A stretch of 64,000 nt of DNA, taken from positions 1 through 64,000 of the forward strand of contig CAYFQH010000003.1 of NCBI GenBank assembly GCA_964345215.1, given 5' to 3'. The position numbers were made by a program, and so were the translations under genes. A model generated the notes under the pieces. It was given only the letters and a program-made list of their open reading frames with translations. It was not told the DNA's origin and did no database searches. The stretch comes from CAYFQH01 sp964345215. Its GTDB lineage: Bacteria; Bacillota; Clostridia; Christensenellales; Aristaeellaceae. This document shows positions 50,250-58,289 of the stretch, piece by piece. The stretch's first letter is position 1. Each line of letters begins with the position of its first letter.

Positions 50250-50879
50250 ATGAATATTATTTTCTTAGGACCTCCCGGAGCAGGCAAAGGGACTCAGGCT
50301 CAGAAAGTATGTGAAGCCTTGGGCATTCCACAAATTTCTACCGGTGATATTCTTCGCCGCTCCATAGCAGAGAAAACCCAAGTAGGCTTGGAAGCAAAGA
50401 GTTACATGGATCAAGGCAAACTGGTTCCCGATAGTGTTGTCATTGCCATTGTAAAACAGCGTCTAAATGAAAAAGATGCACAAAAGGGCTACCTGCTGGA
50501 CGGGTTCCCTAGAACGGTGCCCCAGGCCCAGGCACTAAATGAAATTACTACCATTGATATGGTGATAAACATTAAAGTGGCAGACGAGAAGTTGGTTGCC
50601 CGCCTATCAGGCCGGCGGGTTTGCTTACACTGTGGAGCCACATACCATGTAAGCATGCTAGACGGCCAAACTCAGTGTAGTGCTTGTGGAAAACCATTGG
50701 TTCAGCGAGACGACGATAAGGAAGACACTGTTCGTAACCGCTTGAAGGTATACCATGAACAAACGGCCCCCTTGGTTGATTTTTATCAAAAAGAAGGCAA
50801 ACTCCAGTCTGTTGACGGAGATCGTCCCATGGACGAAATTCTAAAAGACATTTTAACCTTGTTAGAGGCGGCGCAATGA
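50250..50879 (+). CDS. adk: Adenylate kinase, zinc-lid type
   Basis: 209 residues. Interconverts ATP + AMP with two ADP. The P-loop is GPPGAGKGTQA, the AMP-binding DGFPRT, and the LID contains four cysteines (CLHCG ... CSACGK) that bind zinc as in many Gram-positives. RRLKVY-like NRLKVYHEQTAPL follows. Its stop overlaps the map start by four bases. Ribosome binding site AAGGAGGGG. Confidence 0.97.
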   Translation: MNIIFLGPPGAGKGTQAQKVCEALGIPQISTGDILRRSIAEKTQVGLEAKSYMDQGKLVPDSVVIAIVKQRLNEKDAQKGYLLDGFPRTVPQAQALNEITTIDMVINIKVADEKLVARLSGRRVCLHCGATYHVSMLDGQTQCSACGKPLVQRDDDKEDTVRNRLKVYHEQTAPLVDFYQKEGKLQSVDGDRPMDEILKDILTLLEAAQ

Positions 50880-51661
50880 TATACCTAAAAAATCCGCAGC
50901 AGATCGATAAAATGCGTATTGCGGGGGAAAAGCTATATCAGGTTTTGCAGGAGTTAAAGCGGGTTATTGCCCCGGGCATGACTACCGCCCAGCTGGACAC
51001 CTACGCCCATGAATTGATCTTAAAGCAAAAGAGTCTTCCTTCTTTTTTAAATTACCACGGTTACCCGGCCAGCCTGTGTACTAGCGTTAACGAAGAAGTG
51101 GTTCATGGCATCCCCAGCGAAAAGATTGAACTAAAGGCAGGGGACATTCTCAGCATTGACTGCGGCCTTGTTTTTGAAGGCTGGCAGGCAGACAGCGCCT
51201 TTACGGTGGGTATTGGCCAGATCAGCCAAGAGGCGAAGGAACTGATTGCCCATACAGAAAAATGTTTTTGGCTAGGGGCTAAGCAAGCCATTACAGGGAA
51301 TCGGGTGGGCGATATTGGCCATACGGTACAAAGCTATGCAGAAAAGCAAGGCTACGGGGTTGTACGGGATTTGACGGGCCATGGTATTGGACGCAGCTTA
51401 CATGAAGACCCCAGCGTACCTAACTTTGGCCAACAAGGCCATGGTATTCGCCTGCGAAAGGGCATGACCATCTGCATTGAGCCCATGATTACCGCCGGAA
51501 ACTGGATGGTGGAAGAAATGCCAAATGAATGGACTTTTTCCACTGTGGATAAGAGTTTGGCGGCCCATTATGAACACACCATTGCCATAAATGAAAAAGG
51601 CCTGCCGGAAATACTGACCTTACCAGGTTTCACTTGGGAGGAGGCAGGGGATGCAAGGTGA
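50876..51661 (+). CDS. map: Methionine aminopeptidase type I
   Basis: 261 residues. Removes N-terminal methionine from new proteins. Metal ligands are visible in order: SIDCGLVFEGWQADSAFT (two Asp), GHGIGRSLHEDP (His), EPMITAG (Glu) and AHYEHTIAI (Glu). His in YHGYPASLC is the substrate-side His. It overlaps adk by four bases and the KOW protein gene by 11 bases. Confidence 0.97.
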   Translation: MIYLKNPQQIDKMRIAGEKLYQVLQELKRVIAPGMTTAQLDTYAHELILKQKSLPSFLNYHGYPASLCTSVNEEVVHGIPSEKIELKAGDILSIDCGLVFEGWQADSAFTVGIGQISQEAKELIAHTEKCFWLGAKQAITGNRVGDIGHTVQSYAEKQGYGVVRDLTGHGIGRSLHEDPSVPNFGQQGHGIRLRKGMTICIEPMITAGNWMVEEMPNEWTFSTVDKSLAAHYEHTIAINEKGLPEILTLPGFTWEEAGDAR

Positions 51662-51950
51662 TGATTGTTGCCCTGGCCGGATTGTTCTTTCAATCAAAGG
51701 GCGAGACAAAGGCCGATATTTTATCATTATGGCCCTGGCAAGCCGGGACCGGGTGATGGTAGCCGATGGGGTAACCCATAAAATTCAAAAGGTAAAAAAG
51801 AAGAACATCAAGCATTTAAAAGCAACACCCATTATATGCGAAGAGATGCAAAAGGCCCTTGAAGAAAAAGTCTTTTTAGATAACAGCCACATCCGTAAAG
51901 CTTTACAAATAAGGGGATACGGAACTGATAAACCACAAGGAGGAATGTGA
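51651..51950 (+). CDS. KOW-domain RNA-binding protein (L14e-like)
   Basis: 99 residues. The N-terminal half has a KOW-type beta barrel (PGRIVLSIKGRDKGRYFIIMALASRDRVMVADG) and a basic stretch KIQKVKKKNIKHL, resembling the L14E/L6E/L27E-like proteins that lie between map and infA in many clostridia. A role in ribosome assembly or translation is inferred from fold and location only. ATG 51651 overlaps the map end; its own end overlaps the infA ribosome binding site. Confidence 0.8.
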   Translation: MQGDDCCPGRIVLSIKGRDKGRYFIIMALASRDRVMVADGVTHKIQKVKKKNIKHLKATPIICEEMQKALEEKVFLDNSHIRKALQIRGYGTDKPQGGM

Positions 51951-51952
51951 CA

Positions 51953-52174
51953 TTGTCCAAAAGTGATATCATCGAAATGGAAGGACAAGTAGTTGAAACA
52001 CTGCCCAATGCGATGTTTTTGGTAGAATTACCCAACGGACACCGTATTACAGCCCATATTTCGGGCAAAATGCGGATGAACTTTATACGCATCTATCCCG
52101 GAGACAAGGTGACAATTGAACTTTCTCCTTATGATTTAACTCGGGGAAGGATTACATGGCGGGCCAAGGGCTAA
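51953..52174 (+). CDS. infA: Translation initiation factor IF-1
   Basis: 73 residues, OB fold. SKSDIIEMEGQVVETLPNAMFLVELPNGHRITAHISGKMRMNFIRI is nearly canonical. A GTG at 51947 would be only two bases after AAGGAGG (51938-51944); TTG 51953 is eight bases away and aligns with the family start, so it is preferred. It binds the ribosomal A site during initiation. Confidence 0.95.
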   Translation: MSKSDIIEMEGQVVETLPNAMFLVELPNGHRITAHISGKMRMNFIRIYPGDKVTIELSPYDLTRGRITWRAKG

Positions 52175-52216
52175 AAAGCGTTGGCCATTACGAAAGGGAA
52201 CAAGGAGGAATAGACC

Positions 52217-52330
52217 GTGAAAGTAAGATCTTCTGTTAAACCAATTTGTGAAAAATGTAAAATCATTAAACGAAAAGGTCGCATTATGGTTATTTGCGAA
52301 AATCCAAGACATAAACAAAAGCAAGGATAA
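52217..52330 (+). CDS. rpmJ: 50S ribosomal protein L36
   Basis: 37 residues: MKVRSSVKPICEKCKIIKRKG followed by RIMVICENPRHKQKQG. Zinc ligands are the CxxC, Cys and His typical of the zinc form. GTG start at 52217 with AAGGAGG upstream. It completes the infA-rpmJ pair; a promoter for the alpha operon follows. Confidence 0.97.
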   Translation: MKVRSSVKPICEKCKIIKRKGRIMVICENPRHKQKQG

Positions 52331-52350
52331 CCACAGTTTTTTAAAACCTG

Positions 52351-52379
52351 TTTACGGGCTTTAAAACATGTGGTATAAT
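52351..52379 (+). promoter_or_regulatory. Promoter of the alpha ribosomal operon
   Basis: TTTACG (52351-52356), 17 bases, TATAAT (52374-52379), with TGG just before the -10. Transcription would begin near 52386. Confidence 0.7.
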
Positions 52380-52402
52380 GTATAGGTTGCACGAAGGTTA
52401 AG

Positions 52403-52496
52403 TTTGTGGGCGGCTGCACAATTTTTATTGTGAACCACAAGCTTTTCTATAGATCAAGGCTGGCTAAATAGCTGGCTTGCTACTTGTGCTCCGCCC
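52403..52496 (+). promoter_or_regulatory. Structured leader RNA upstream of rpsM
   Basis: TTGTGG (52404-52409) pairs with CCACAA (52435-52440) around an inner stem CACAAT-TTTT-ATTGTG (52417-52432). GGGCGG (52408-52413) can instead pair with CCGCCC (52491-52496), so two mutually exclusive folds or a pseudoknot are possible. The leader precedes rpsM-rpsK-rpsD; S4 (rpsD) is a known autoregulator of such operons in other bacteria. Whether this leader binds S4 is untested. Confidence 0.5.
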
Positions 52497-52562
52497 TAAA
52501 AGCGTAAAGCACAACATTAAAACGTAAAAATTAGCAGTGATATTTGGAGGTGTTTATCACAG

Positions 52563-52940
52563 ATGGCACGCATTCAAGGCGTAGACCTGCCAAGAGAAAA
52601 GCGGGTGGAAATCGGCCTAACCTATATTTTTGGTATCGGCTTAGCCACCTCACAAAAAATTTTACAAGCAACGGAAATTGATTCGAGCATTCGCGTAAAA
52701 GATCTCTCCGAGCAAGACGTAAGTAAGCTCCGTGAGTACATTGAACACAATGTGAAAACCGAGGGTGACTTACGCCGTGATATTTCAATGAACATTAAAC
52801 GCTTAATGGAAATTGGCTGTTACCGTGGTGTTCGCCACCGCCGCAGTTTACCTGTTCGCGGGCAAAACACCAAGCAAAACGCGCGCACCCGTAAGGGGCC
52901 TAAGCGCACCATTGCCGGGAAGAAAAAGGCAGCGAAGTAA
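52563..52940 (+). CDS. rpsM: 30S ribosomal protein S13
   Basis: 125 residues. MARIQGVDLPREKRVEIGLTYIFGIG and the C-terminal RGVRHRRSLPVRGQNTKQNARTRKGPKRTIAGKKK are diagnostic. S13 contacts P-site tRNA and the 50S subunit from the 30S head. First gene of the alpha operon, with ribosome binding site TTGGAGG. Confidence 0.98.
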   Translation: MARIQGVDLPREKRVEIGLTYIFGIGLATSQKILQATEIDSSIRVKDLSEQDVSKLREYIEHNVKTEGDLRRDISMNIKRLMEIGCYRGVRHRRSLPVRGQNTKQNARTRKGPKRTIAGKKKAAK

Positions 52941-52981
52941 TTAAAATATTAACCGCCCACAGGGCACGGAGGGATGCATAA

Positions 52982-53383
52982 ATGGCACCTAAGTCAAAGG
53001 TGAAAAAATTGTCGCGCAGACGCCGTGAAAAGAAAGTAGTCGTTAGCGGCGCTGCACATATCAGCTCTTCTTTTAATAACACCATTGTTACCTTAACCGA
53101 TACTGCAGGCAACGCTTTAAGTTGGGCCAGCGCAGGCGGTTTGGGTTTTAGAGGAAGTAAAAAATCCACTCCTTTTGCTGCGCAGGTCGCTGCAGAAACT
53201 GCTGCGAAAGCTGCAATGGAGTTTGGATTAAAAACAGTTGAAGTATTTGTAAAAGGCCCCGGATCCGGTAGAGAAGCTGCCATTCGTTCGCTGCAAACAG
53301 CGGGCCTTGAAGTCAATATGATTAAGGACGTAACACCCATTCCTCATAATGGATGCCGTCCTCCCAAACGTAGAAGAGTATAA
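52982..53383 (+). CDS. rpsK: 30S ribosomal protein S11
   Basis: 133 residues. AAHISSSFNNTIVTLTDTAGNALSWASAGGLGFRGSKKSTPFAAQVAA and the ending DVTPIPHNGCRPPKRRRV are canonical. S11 forms part of the platform near the Shine-Dalgarno helix. ATG 52982 follows GGAGG after 8 bases. Confidence 0.98.
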   Translation: MAPKSKVKKLSRRRREKKVVVSGAAHISSSFNNTIVTLTDTAGNALSWASAGGLGFRGSKKSTPFAAQVAAETAAKAAMEFGLKTVEVFVKGPGSGREAAIRSLQTAGLEVNMIKDVTPIPHNGCRPPKRRRV

Positions 53384-53400
53384 CAGAGGAGGTTACAACT

Positions 53401-53997
53401 ATGGCTAGAAATACCGATCCAATTGCAAAACGTTGCAGGGCCTTAGATATCTCCCCTGCAATGATGGGCTATGGAAATAAAAAATCTAACCGTAATCCTG
53501 GTGGAACACGGCGTAGAAAAGCCAGCGAATATAGCTTACAGCTAAAAGAAAAGCAAAAGGTTAAATTTGTTTATGGTATTATGGAAAAACAATTTGAACG
53601 GTACTATGAAAAAGCTGCCAATATGAAAGGGATTACAGGCGAAAACCTGCTATCTTTCTTAGAACGCAGGCTGGACAACGTGGCATACCGCTTAGGCTAT
53701 GGCAAAACCAGACGCCATGCACGTCAGTTGGTTACCCACGGTCATGTTTTAGTTAACGGCAAGCGGGTCGATATTCCGTCTTATTTGGTAGATGTGAACG
53801 ACGTGATTACCGTAAAAGCAAAAACAAAAGAGAATGAGCACTTTAAGGTGCTGCGGGAAGAAGGGAACACCTTAATTCCTAAATGGCTGACTTTTGATGC
53901 AAAAGAGCTGGCTGGCACCATTGTTGCCTTGCCTGCAAGAGATGATATTGATTTGCCCGTACAGGAAAACCTAATTGTCGAGTTCTATTCCCGTTAG
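53401..53997 (+). CDS. rpsD: 30S ribosomal protein S4
   Basis: 198 residues, the zinc-free form (no N-terminal cysteine cluster beyond a single Cys). Contains the S4 RNA-binding domain (LDNVAYRLGYGKTRRHARQLVTHGHVLVNGKRVDIPS). S4 starts assembly of the 30S body and represses the alpha operon in E. coli. Located between rpsK and rpoA. Confidence 0.97.
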   Translation: MARNTDPIAKRCRALDISPAMMGYGNKKSNRNPGGTRRRKASEYSLQLKEKQKVKFVYGIMEKQFERYYEKAANMKGITGENLLSFLERRLDNVAYRLGYGKTRRHARQLVTHGHVLVNGKRVDIPSYLVDVNDVITVKAKTKENEHFKVLREEGNTLIPKWLTFDAKELAGTIVALPARDDIDLPVQENLIVEFYSR

Positions 53998-54048
53998 TGC
54001 TGGCGAGAAATCCTCGGCCGATGTTTTCATTAAGGGGGTAAATTATTT

Positions 54049-54993
54049 ATGGTCGAAATTGAAAAGGCCCACATTGAATGTGTTGAATTAGGCGAAAATA
54101 ACCGTTATGGCAAGTTTGTGATTGAACCGCTGGAAAGTGGTTTTGGGCACACTTTGGGTAATGCTTTGCGCCGTGTGCTTTTGTCATCCTTACCGGGTGC
54201 AGCTGTTACTTCTATTCAATTAGAAGGAGTTCAGCATGAGTTTTCAACCATTACTGGGGTTAAAGAAGATGTAGTAGAATTAATATTGAATTTTAAAGAG
54301 TTGGTGCTGAAGAGCCACTCTCTGGAGCCAAAGCAGGTAACCTTAACCGCTCAAGGCCCGGGAGAAGTCAAGGCATCGGATATTGTGGCTGATGATGAGA
54401 TTGAGATTATTAACCCCGACCTTCACCTTGCAACCTTAAGTGAAGACGGCAAGTTGGATATTCGCTTGACCATTGGTAATGGCCGTGGTTATGTAACAGC
54501 TGAAAAGAACAAAACGTTTAATACACCCATTGGCGTAATTCCAATTGATTCGATTTTCAGCCCCGTAAAAAAGGTAAACTACACCATTGAAGATACCCGT
54601 GTAGGCCAAATTACGGACTATGACCGCCTTACTTTAGAAGTATGGACCAATGGCAGTTTGCTTCCAGATGAAGCGATTAGCTACGCAGCCAAAATATTAA
54701 GCGAACATCTTTCTTTGTTTATTGGGCTAACGGATCAGGAAATGCCTGTGAACTTTAATACACCCGAAGAAGATAAGAAAGAAAAAGTGCTTGAAATGAC
54801 CATTGAAGAGCTGGATCTTTCTGTTCGTGCCTACAACTGCTTAAAGCGCGCCGGCATAAACTCTGTTGGCGAATTGATTGAACGCAGTGAAGAGGACATG
54901 ATGAAGGTCCGTAACTTAGGGCGCAAGAGCCTTGAGGAAGTGGTCAAAAAATTAGGTGCGCTTGACTTGAGCTTGCGCCCGAACGACGAATAA
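54049..54993 (+). CDS. rpoA: DNA-directed RNA polymerase alpha subunit
   Basis: 314 residues. N-terminal assembly domain with IEPLESGFGHTLGNALRRVLLSSLPGAAV; C-terminal domain with ELDLSVRAYNCLKRAGINSVGEL and LGRKSLEEVVKKL, which contacts UP elements and activators. Length is typical of Firmicutes. It is preceded by AAGGGGG. Cotranscribed with the ribosomal genes. Confidence 0.98.
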   Translation: MVEIEKAHIECVELGENNRYGKFVIEPLESGFGHTLGNALRRVLLSSLPGAAVTSIQLEGVQHEFSTITGVKEDVVELILNFKELVLKSHSLEPKQVTLTAQGPGEVKASDIVADDEIEIINPDLHLATLSEDGKLDIRLTIGNGRGYVTAEKNKTFNTPIGVIPIDSIFSPVKKVNYTIEDTRVGQITDYDRLTLEVWTNGSLLPDEAISYAAKILSEHLSLFIGLTDQEMPVNFNTPEEDKKEKVLEMTIEELDLSVRAYNCLKRAGINSVGELIERSEEDMMKVRNLGRKSLEEVVKKLGALDLSLRPNDE

Positions 54994-55035
54994 TAAACTA
55001 TTGGATGAGATTTCCATAAAAGGAGGAAACGTTCC

Positions 55036-55545
55036 ATGGCGCAACGTAAATTGGGGCGCACTGCTGACCAACGAAAAGCATTGCTAAGGAACCAGGTGAC
55101 CAACCTGATTTGGTATGGCCGCATTGAAACTACCTTAGCACGTGCTAAAGAAGTGCGTAGTGCCGCAGAAAAAATGATCACATTAGCTGTTCGTGAATGT
55201 GAGAATACTGTTGATGCACAAAAGCAATTCCATAATGAAAAAGGTCAAATCGTTACCATTGACGTGGTAAACGACGCTCCTTCCAAGCTCCACGCCCGCC
55301 GTCAAATGCTTGCTTATTTGTATGAGCTCAAAGAAGAAAAGCAGGATGGGGAGACGAAAAGCGAATACCGTGAGCGGACAAAGGATGTTAAATATCCTGT
55401 TGTTGAAAAGCTGTTCCGGGAGATCGGACCCAAATACAAGGCACGCAATGCTGAAAAGAACTGTGCCGGTGGCTATACCAGAATTTATAAATTAGGCCCT
55501 CGCCGTGGCGATGCTGCCGAAATGGTTATTATTGAACTGATTTAG
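55036..55545 (+). CDS. rplQ: 50S ribosomal protein L17, long form with insertions
   Basis: 169 residues, compared with about 115-120 in most bacteria. The start MAQRKLGRTADQRKALLRN and end GGYTRIYKLGPRRGDAAEMVIIELI are canonical. Additional residues lie between MITLA and KLHARRQ (about 30 residues), in the following ELKEEKQDGETKSEYRERTKDVKYP segment and at NAEKNCA. The long form is known in some Clostridia. It is the last gene of the alpha operon, followed by a multi-stem terminator. Confidence 0.96.
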   Translation: MAQRKLGRTADQRKALLRNQVTNLIWYGRIETTLARAKEVRSAAEKMITLAVRECENTVDAQKQFHNEKGQIVTIDVVNDAPSKLHARRQMLAYLYELKEEKQDGETKSEYRERTKDVKYPVVEKLFREIGPKYKARNAEKNCAGGYTRIYKLGPRRGDAAEMVIIELI

Positions 55546-55562
55546 TCGGTATAGACAATTTT

Positions 55563-55623
55563 AAAAAGCGGTTTTGTAGGGCGAAAGCATGGAAGAAACT
55601 TCCACCTATAAACCGCTTTTTTT
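55563..55623 (+). terminator. Terminator of the alpha operon with nested hairpin
   Basis: AAAAAGCGGTTT (55563-55574) pairs with AAACCGCTTTTT; the long loop contains TAGG/CCTA and an inner GGAAG-AAA-CTTCC stem. T tract ends at 55623. The longest lspA frame begins inside this loop, which argues for the later lspA start. Confidence 0.85.
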
Positions 55624-55636
55624 GAAAGGATTCATT

Positions 55637-56110
55637 ATGAGCTGGCTTGCGGGAATTTTACTGTTCGTCGTTGATCGGGGCTCCAAATGGCTGACCTTGG
55701 CCTTTTTGAAAGGCGAAGAGCCTCTTTGGGTTATTCCCGAAATTTTTCGGCTCAACTATACAATCAATCCGGGGGTTGCCTTTGGCCTTTTTGAAAATTG
55801 GGCCCATTTGCAACCTTATTTTGCCCTTGGGGTGGTGGCCTTGTTTGTTTTATTGCTGTGGCGTTACCAATTTTCAACCTTTGAGCAAATCTGTTTTAGC
55901 CTGATTATCGCCGGCGCCTTAGGCAATGCCGTAGACCGGTTTTTATACGGCCACGTTATTGATATGCTGGAATTTACCTTTATCCCTTTCCCCGTTTTTA
56001 ATATGGCGGATGTAGGCGTGGTTTTTGGGGCCGCAGGACTTATGCTAGCATTGGTTTTTTCTAAAAAAACCCTTTTGAAAAAAGAAAGGAACCATATAGA
56101 TGAAGGATAG
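55637..56110 (+). CDS. lspA: Lipoprotein signal peptidase (signal peptidase II)
   Basis: 157 residues, four membrane helices. Cleaves the signal peptide of prolipoproteins after lipid attachment. Catalytic aspartates are in AGALGNAVDRF and FNMADVGV; NYTINPGVAFGLF is also conserved. ATG 55637 (behind GAAAGGA) is chosen over 55589, which lies in the preceding terminator. It overlaps rluD by 11 bases. Substrates would include the sugar-binding lipoprotein at 9756. Confidence 0.96.
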   Translation: MSWLAGILLFVVDRGSKWLTLAFLKGEEPLWVIPEIFRLNYTINPGVAFGLFENWAHLQPYFALGVVALFVLLLWRYQFSTFEQICFSLIIAGALGNAVDRFLYGHVIDMLEFTFIPFPVFNMADVGVVFGAAGLMLALVFSKKTLLKKERNHIDEG

Positions 56111-56999
56111 CCGTTGTATATTAGGCGATGGCTTGACCCGCCTGGACCTACTTTTGGCTAGAGAAACAGGTCTTTCAAGGGGAAAAGTCCAAGACTTGGT
56201 CAAGAAGGGCGCCTGCAGGATTGATGGAGTAACCGAGCTTAAAACCAGGACCAAGGCTCCTGAAGGGGCGCAAATCATCCTAGTTTTGCCCGAAAAAACA
56301 CCGGGGGAAGAACCTCTGGTACCCCAGGCACTGCCCCTTGACATCCTTTATGAAGATGACTGGGTTTTAGCTTTAAACAAACCAAGCGGCATGGTGGTAC
56401 ACCCGGGGGCTGGAAATAACAAGAATACCCTGGCCAATGCTTTGCTATACCACGTTTCAAATCTTTCCCAAATTGGGGGGCAACAACGGCCGGGCATTGT
56501 TCACCGGCTGGACAAGGATACCTCCGGCTTGATTTTAGTAGCCAAGGATGATGAGACCCACCTGGCTTTAAGCCGGCAGCTAAAGGCCAGACAGGTTGAA
56601 AAGCATTATCTCGCTTTGGTGTGGGGTAATATCAAAGAAGAAGGGGAGATAAACCGCCCCATTGCCCGAAGCAAAAAAGACAGAAAAAAAATGGCCCTTG
56701 ACCCTTTGGGGAAGAAAGCGCTAACAAAGTGGCAGCGGCTGAACCAAAAAGGCCAGTATAGCCTTTTGGATGTTCAGATTATCACCGGGCGCACTCACCA
56801 AATACGGGTACACATGGCCTCCCTTGGCCATCCGGTGGTGGGGGATGTCATTTACGGCAAAAAAGAGAAAAAAAAGACTGCCCGACTAATGCTTCATGCC
56901 CATAGCCTTACCTTTTTTCATCCCCATCTCAAAAAGCGAATGACCTTAACCGCACCGGTCCCCGCTGTATTTGAACAATGGTTTTCTCCTTTAATCTAA
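56100..56999 (+). CDS. 23S rRNA/tRNA pseudouridine synthase, RluD-like
   Basis: 299 residues. N-terminal S4 domain (about 12-75, GLTRLDLLLARETGLSRGKVQDLVKKGACRIDG) and a RluA-family catalytic domain with the nucleophile Asp in PGIVHRLDKDTSGLILVAK and GRTHQIRVHMASLGHPVVGD. RluD makes pseudouridines 1911, 1915 and 1917 in 23S rRNA in E. coli; in Firmicutes the lspA-linked member is usually annotated RluD-like. Translationally coupled to lspA. Confidence 0.93.
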   Translation: MKDSRCILGDGLTRLDLLLARETGLSRGKVQDLVKKGACRIDGVTELKTRTKAPEGAQIILVLPEKTPGEEPLVPQALPLDILYEDDWVLALNKPSGMVVHPGAGNNKNTLANALLYHVSNLSQIGGQQRPGIVHRLDKDTSGLILVAKDDETHLALSRQLKARQVEKHYLALVWGNIKEEGEINRPIARSKKDRKKMALDPLGKKALTKWQRLNQKGQYSLLDVQIITGRTHQIRVHMASLGHPVVGDVIYGKKEKKKTARLMLHAHSLTFFHPHLKKRMTLTAPVPAVFEQWFSPLI

Positions 57000-57023
57000 A
57001 ATTGATAAATAAATGGCTTTTTA

Positions 57024-57052
57024 TTGAATAATTGTATCCAATACTGTATAAT
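57024..57052 (+). promoter_or_regulatory. Promoter of the ireB operon
   Basis: TTGAAT (57024-57029), 17 bases, TATAAT (57047-57052). The transcript would start about 22 bases before the ireB ribosome binding site. Confidence 0.75.
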
Positions 57053-57081
57053 ATAGGTACTGCAAAGAGGGAGGTATGCCT

Positions 57082-57345
57082 ATGCCAGATGCATTTGAAA
57101 CCACGAAACTGTCGCCTATTGTTGAAACGGGGAATGTTGCTAAGGACATTTTGATTTACGTTTACCATGCATTGCAAGCAAAGGGCTATGATCCAATTAC
57201 ACAAATTGTTGGCTACTTAATTTCTGGCGATCCTACGTACATTACAAGCTATAATCAGGCTAGAAGCATGATTTGCAGGCTGGAACGGGACGAGATCATC
57301 GAAGAGCTGGTAAGTTATTACCTGGCAGGCCAAACAAAGGCATGA
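57082..57345 (+). CDS. ireB: IreB-family regulatory phosphoprotein (UPF0297/YrzL)
   Basis: 87 residues. The family core KGYDPITQIVGYLISGDPTYITSYNQARSMICRLERDEIIEELVSYYL is complete. In Enterococcus faecalis IreB is phosphorylated near its N-terminus by the PASTA kinase IreK and negatively affects cephalosporin resistance. GAGGGAGG (57067-57074) is one base from ATG 57076 but seven from ATG 57082; the later start gives Thr7-Thr8, close to the known phosphothreonine positions. The kinase and phosphatase genes lie at 2609-5268. Overlaps the next gene by ATGA. Confidence 0.9.
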   Translation: MPDAFETTKLSPIVETGNVAKDILIYVYHALQAKGYDPITQIVGYLISGDPTYITSYNQARSMICRLERDEIIEELVSYYLAGQTKA

Positions 57346-58289
57346 TCAAGCAAAAAGTACTTGGGAAAACAGGCTTATTTGTTTCTTCCCTTGCTTTTGG
57401 CACTTTAACCATCAGCCCTTTGCAGCAAAACATGGCCCCTGAAAAAGGGAGGGATTTGATTTTATATGCCGCCCAAAAGGGGATTACCCTGTTTGATACC
57501 GCCCAGCTGTACCATACCTACCAGCCCTTAGCCCTGGCCCTTAAAGCAAACCCGGGGATTCAGGTGGCAACAAAAACCTACGCCTTTAACCAAGCGGAGG
57601 CTCAAAAGGCTTTTGATGAGGCGAGAAAACAACTCAATAAAGACGTTATCGACATTTTTTTACTTCATGAACAAGAAAGCATGTATACCTTAAAGGGCCA
57701 TAGGGAAGCTTTCGAGTTTTTTTTATCTCAAAAAGCAAAAGGAACGATTAAAGCCGTAGGGGTTTCCACCCATAGGGTGGAGGTGGTAGATTATGCACCT
57801 CGCTATCCGGGGATGGATGTAATACACCCTTTGATAAACTGCCAGGGCATTGGCATTGCTGATGGAAGCCGCCAGCAGATGGAGGAAGCCTGCCAAAGGG
57901 CTCACCAGGCAGGTATTGGCATTTACGGCATGAAAGCCCTGGGGGGCGGGCATCTGCTAAACCGGGCAAGGGAAGCCATTGCCTATGTACGCAATTTGCC
58001 CTTTATGGATGCTGTGGCTCTAGGCATGCAGTCTTTTGAAGAGATTGATGTAAACGCAGCCCTGTTTTCAGATGAGGAGCCTGCTGAAAAGGCCCTTGAG
58101 AAAACAAAAAAAAGCCCCAGAAAATTACTGATACACGATTGGTGCATTAGCTGCGGTGCCTGTCAAAAACGCTGCGGCCAGGGAGCCATCAAGGTAGAAA
58201 AGGGCAAAACGGTTGTAGACCATGAATTATGTGTACGCTGCGGCTATTGTGCGGCTGCTTGCCCGGAGTTTTGTATAAAGGTGATATAG
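57342..58289 (+). CDS. Aldo/keto reductase with C-terminal 2[4Fe-4S] ferredoxin domain
   Basis: 315 residues. AKR barrel (about 1-250) with FDTAQLY (Asp and Tyr), ATKTYA (Lys) and LLHEQE (His) forming the usual tetrad. The C-terminus carries CISCGACQKRCGQGAI and CVRCGYCAAACPEFCI, two complete four-cysteine clusters. Such fused reductases probably couple carbonyl reduction to ferredoxin-like electron transfer; the substrate is unknown. It starts at the ireB stop and ends one base into ruvX, interrupting the usual ireB-ruvX-DUF1292 order. Confidence 0.88.
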   Translation: MIKQKVLGKTGLFVSSLAFGTLTISPLQQNMAPEKGRDLILYAAQKGITLFDTAQLYHTYQPLALALKANPGIQVATKTYAFNQAEAQKAFDEARKQLNKDVIDIFLLHEQESMYTLKGHREAFEFFLSQKAKGTIKAVGVSTHRVEVVDYAPRYPGMDVIHPLINCQGIGIADGSRQQMEEACQRAHQAGIGIYGMKALGGGHLLNRAREAIAYVRNLPFMDAVALGMQSFEEIDVNAALFSDEEPAEKALEKTKKSPRKLLIHDWCISCGACQKRCGQGAIKVEKGKTVVDHELCVRCGYCAAACPEFCIKVI

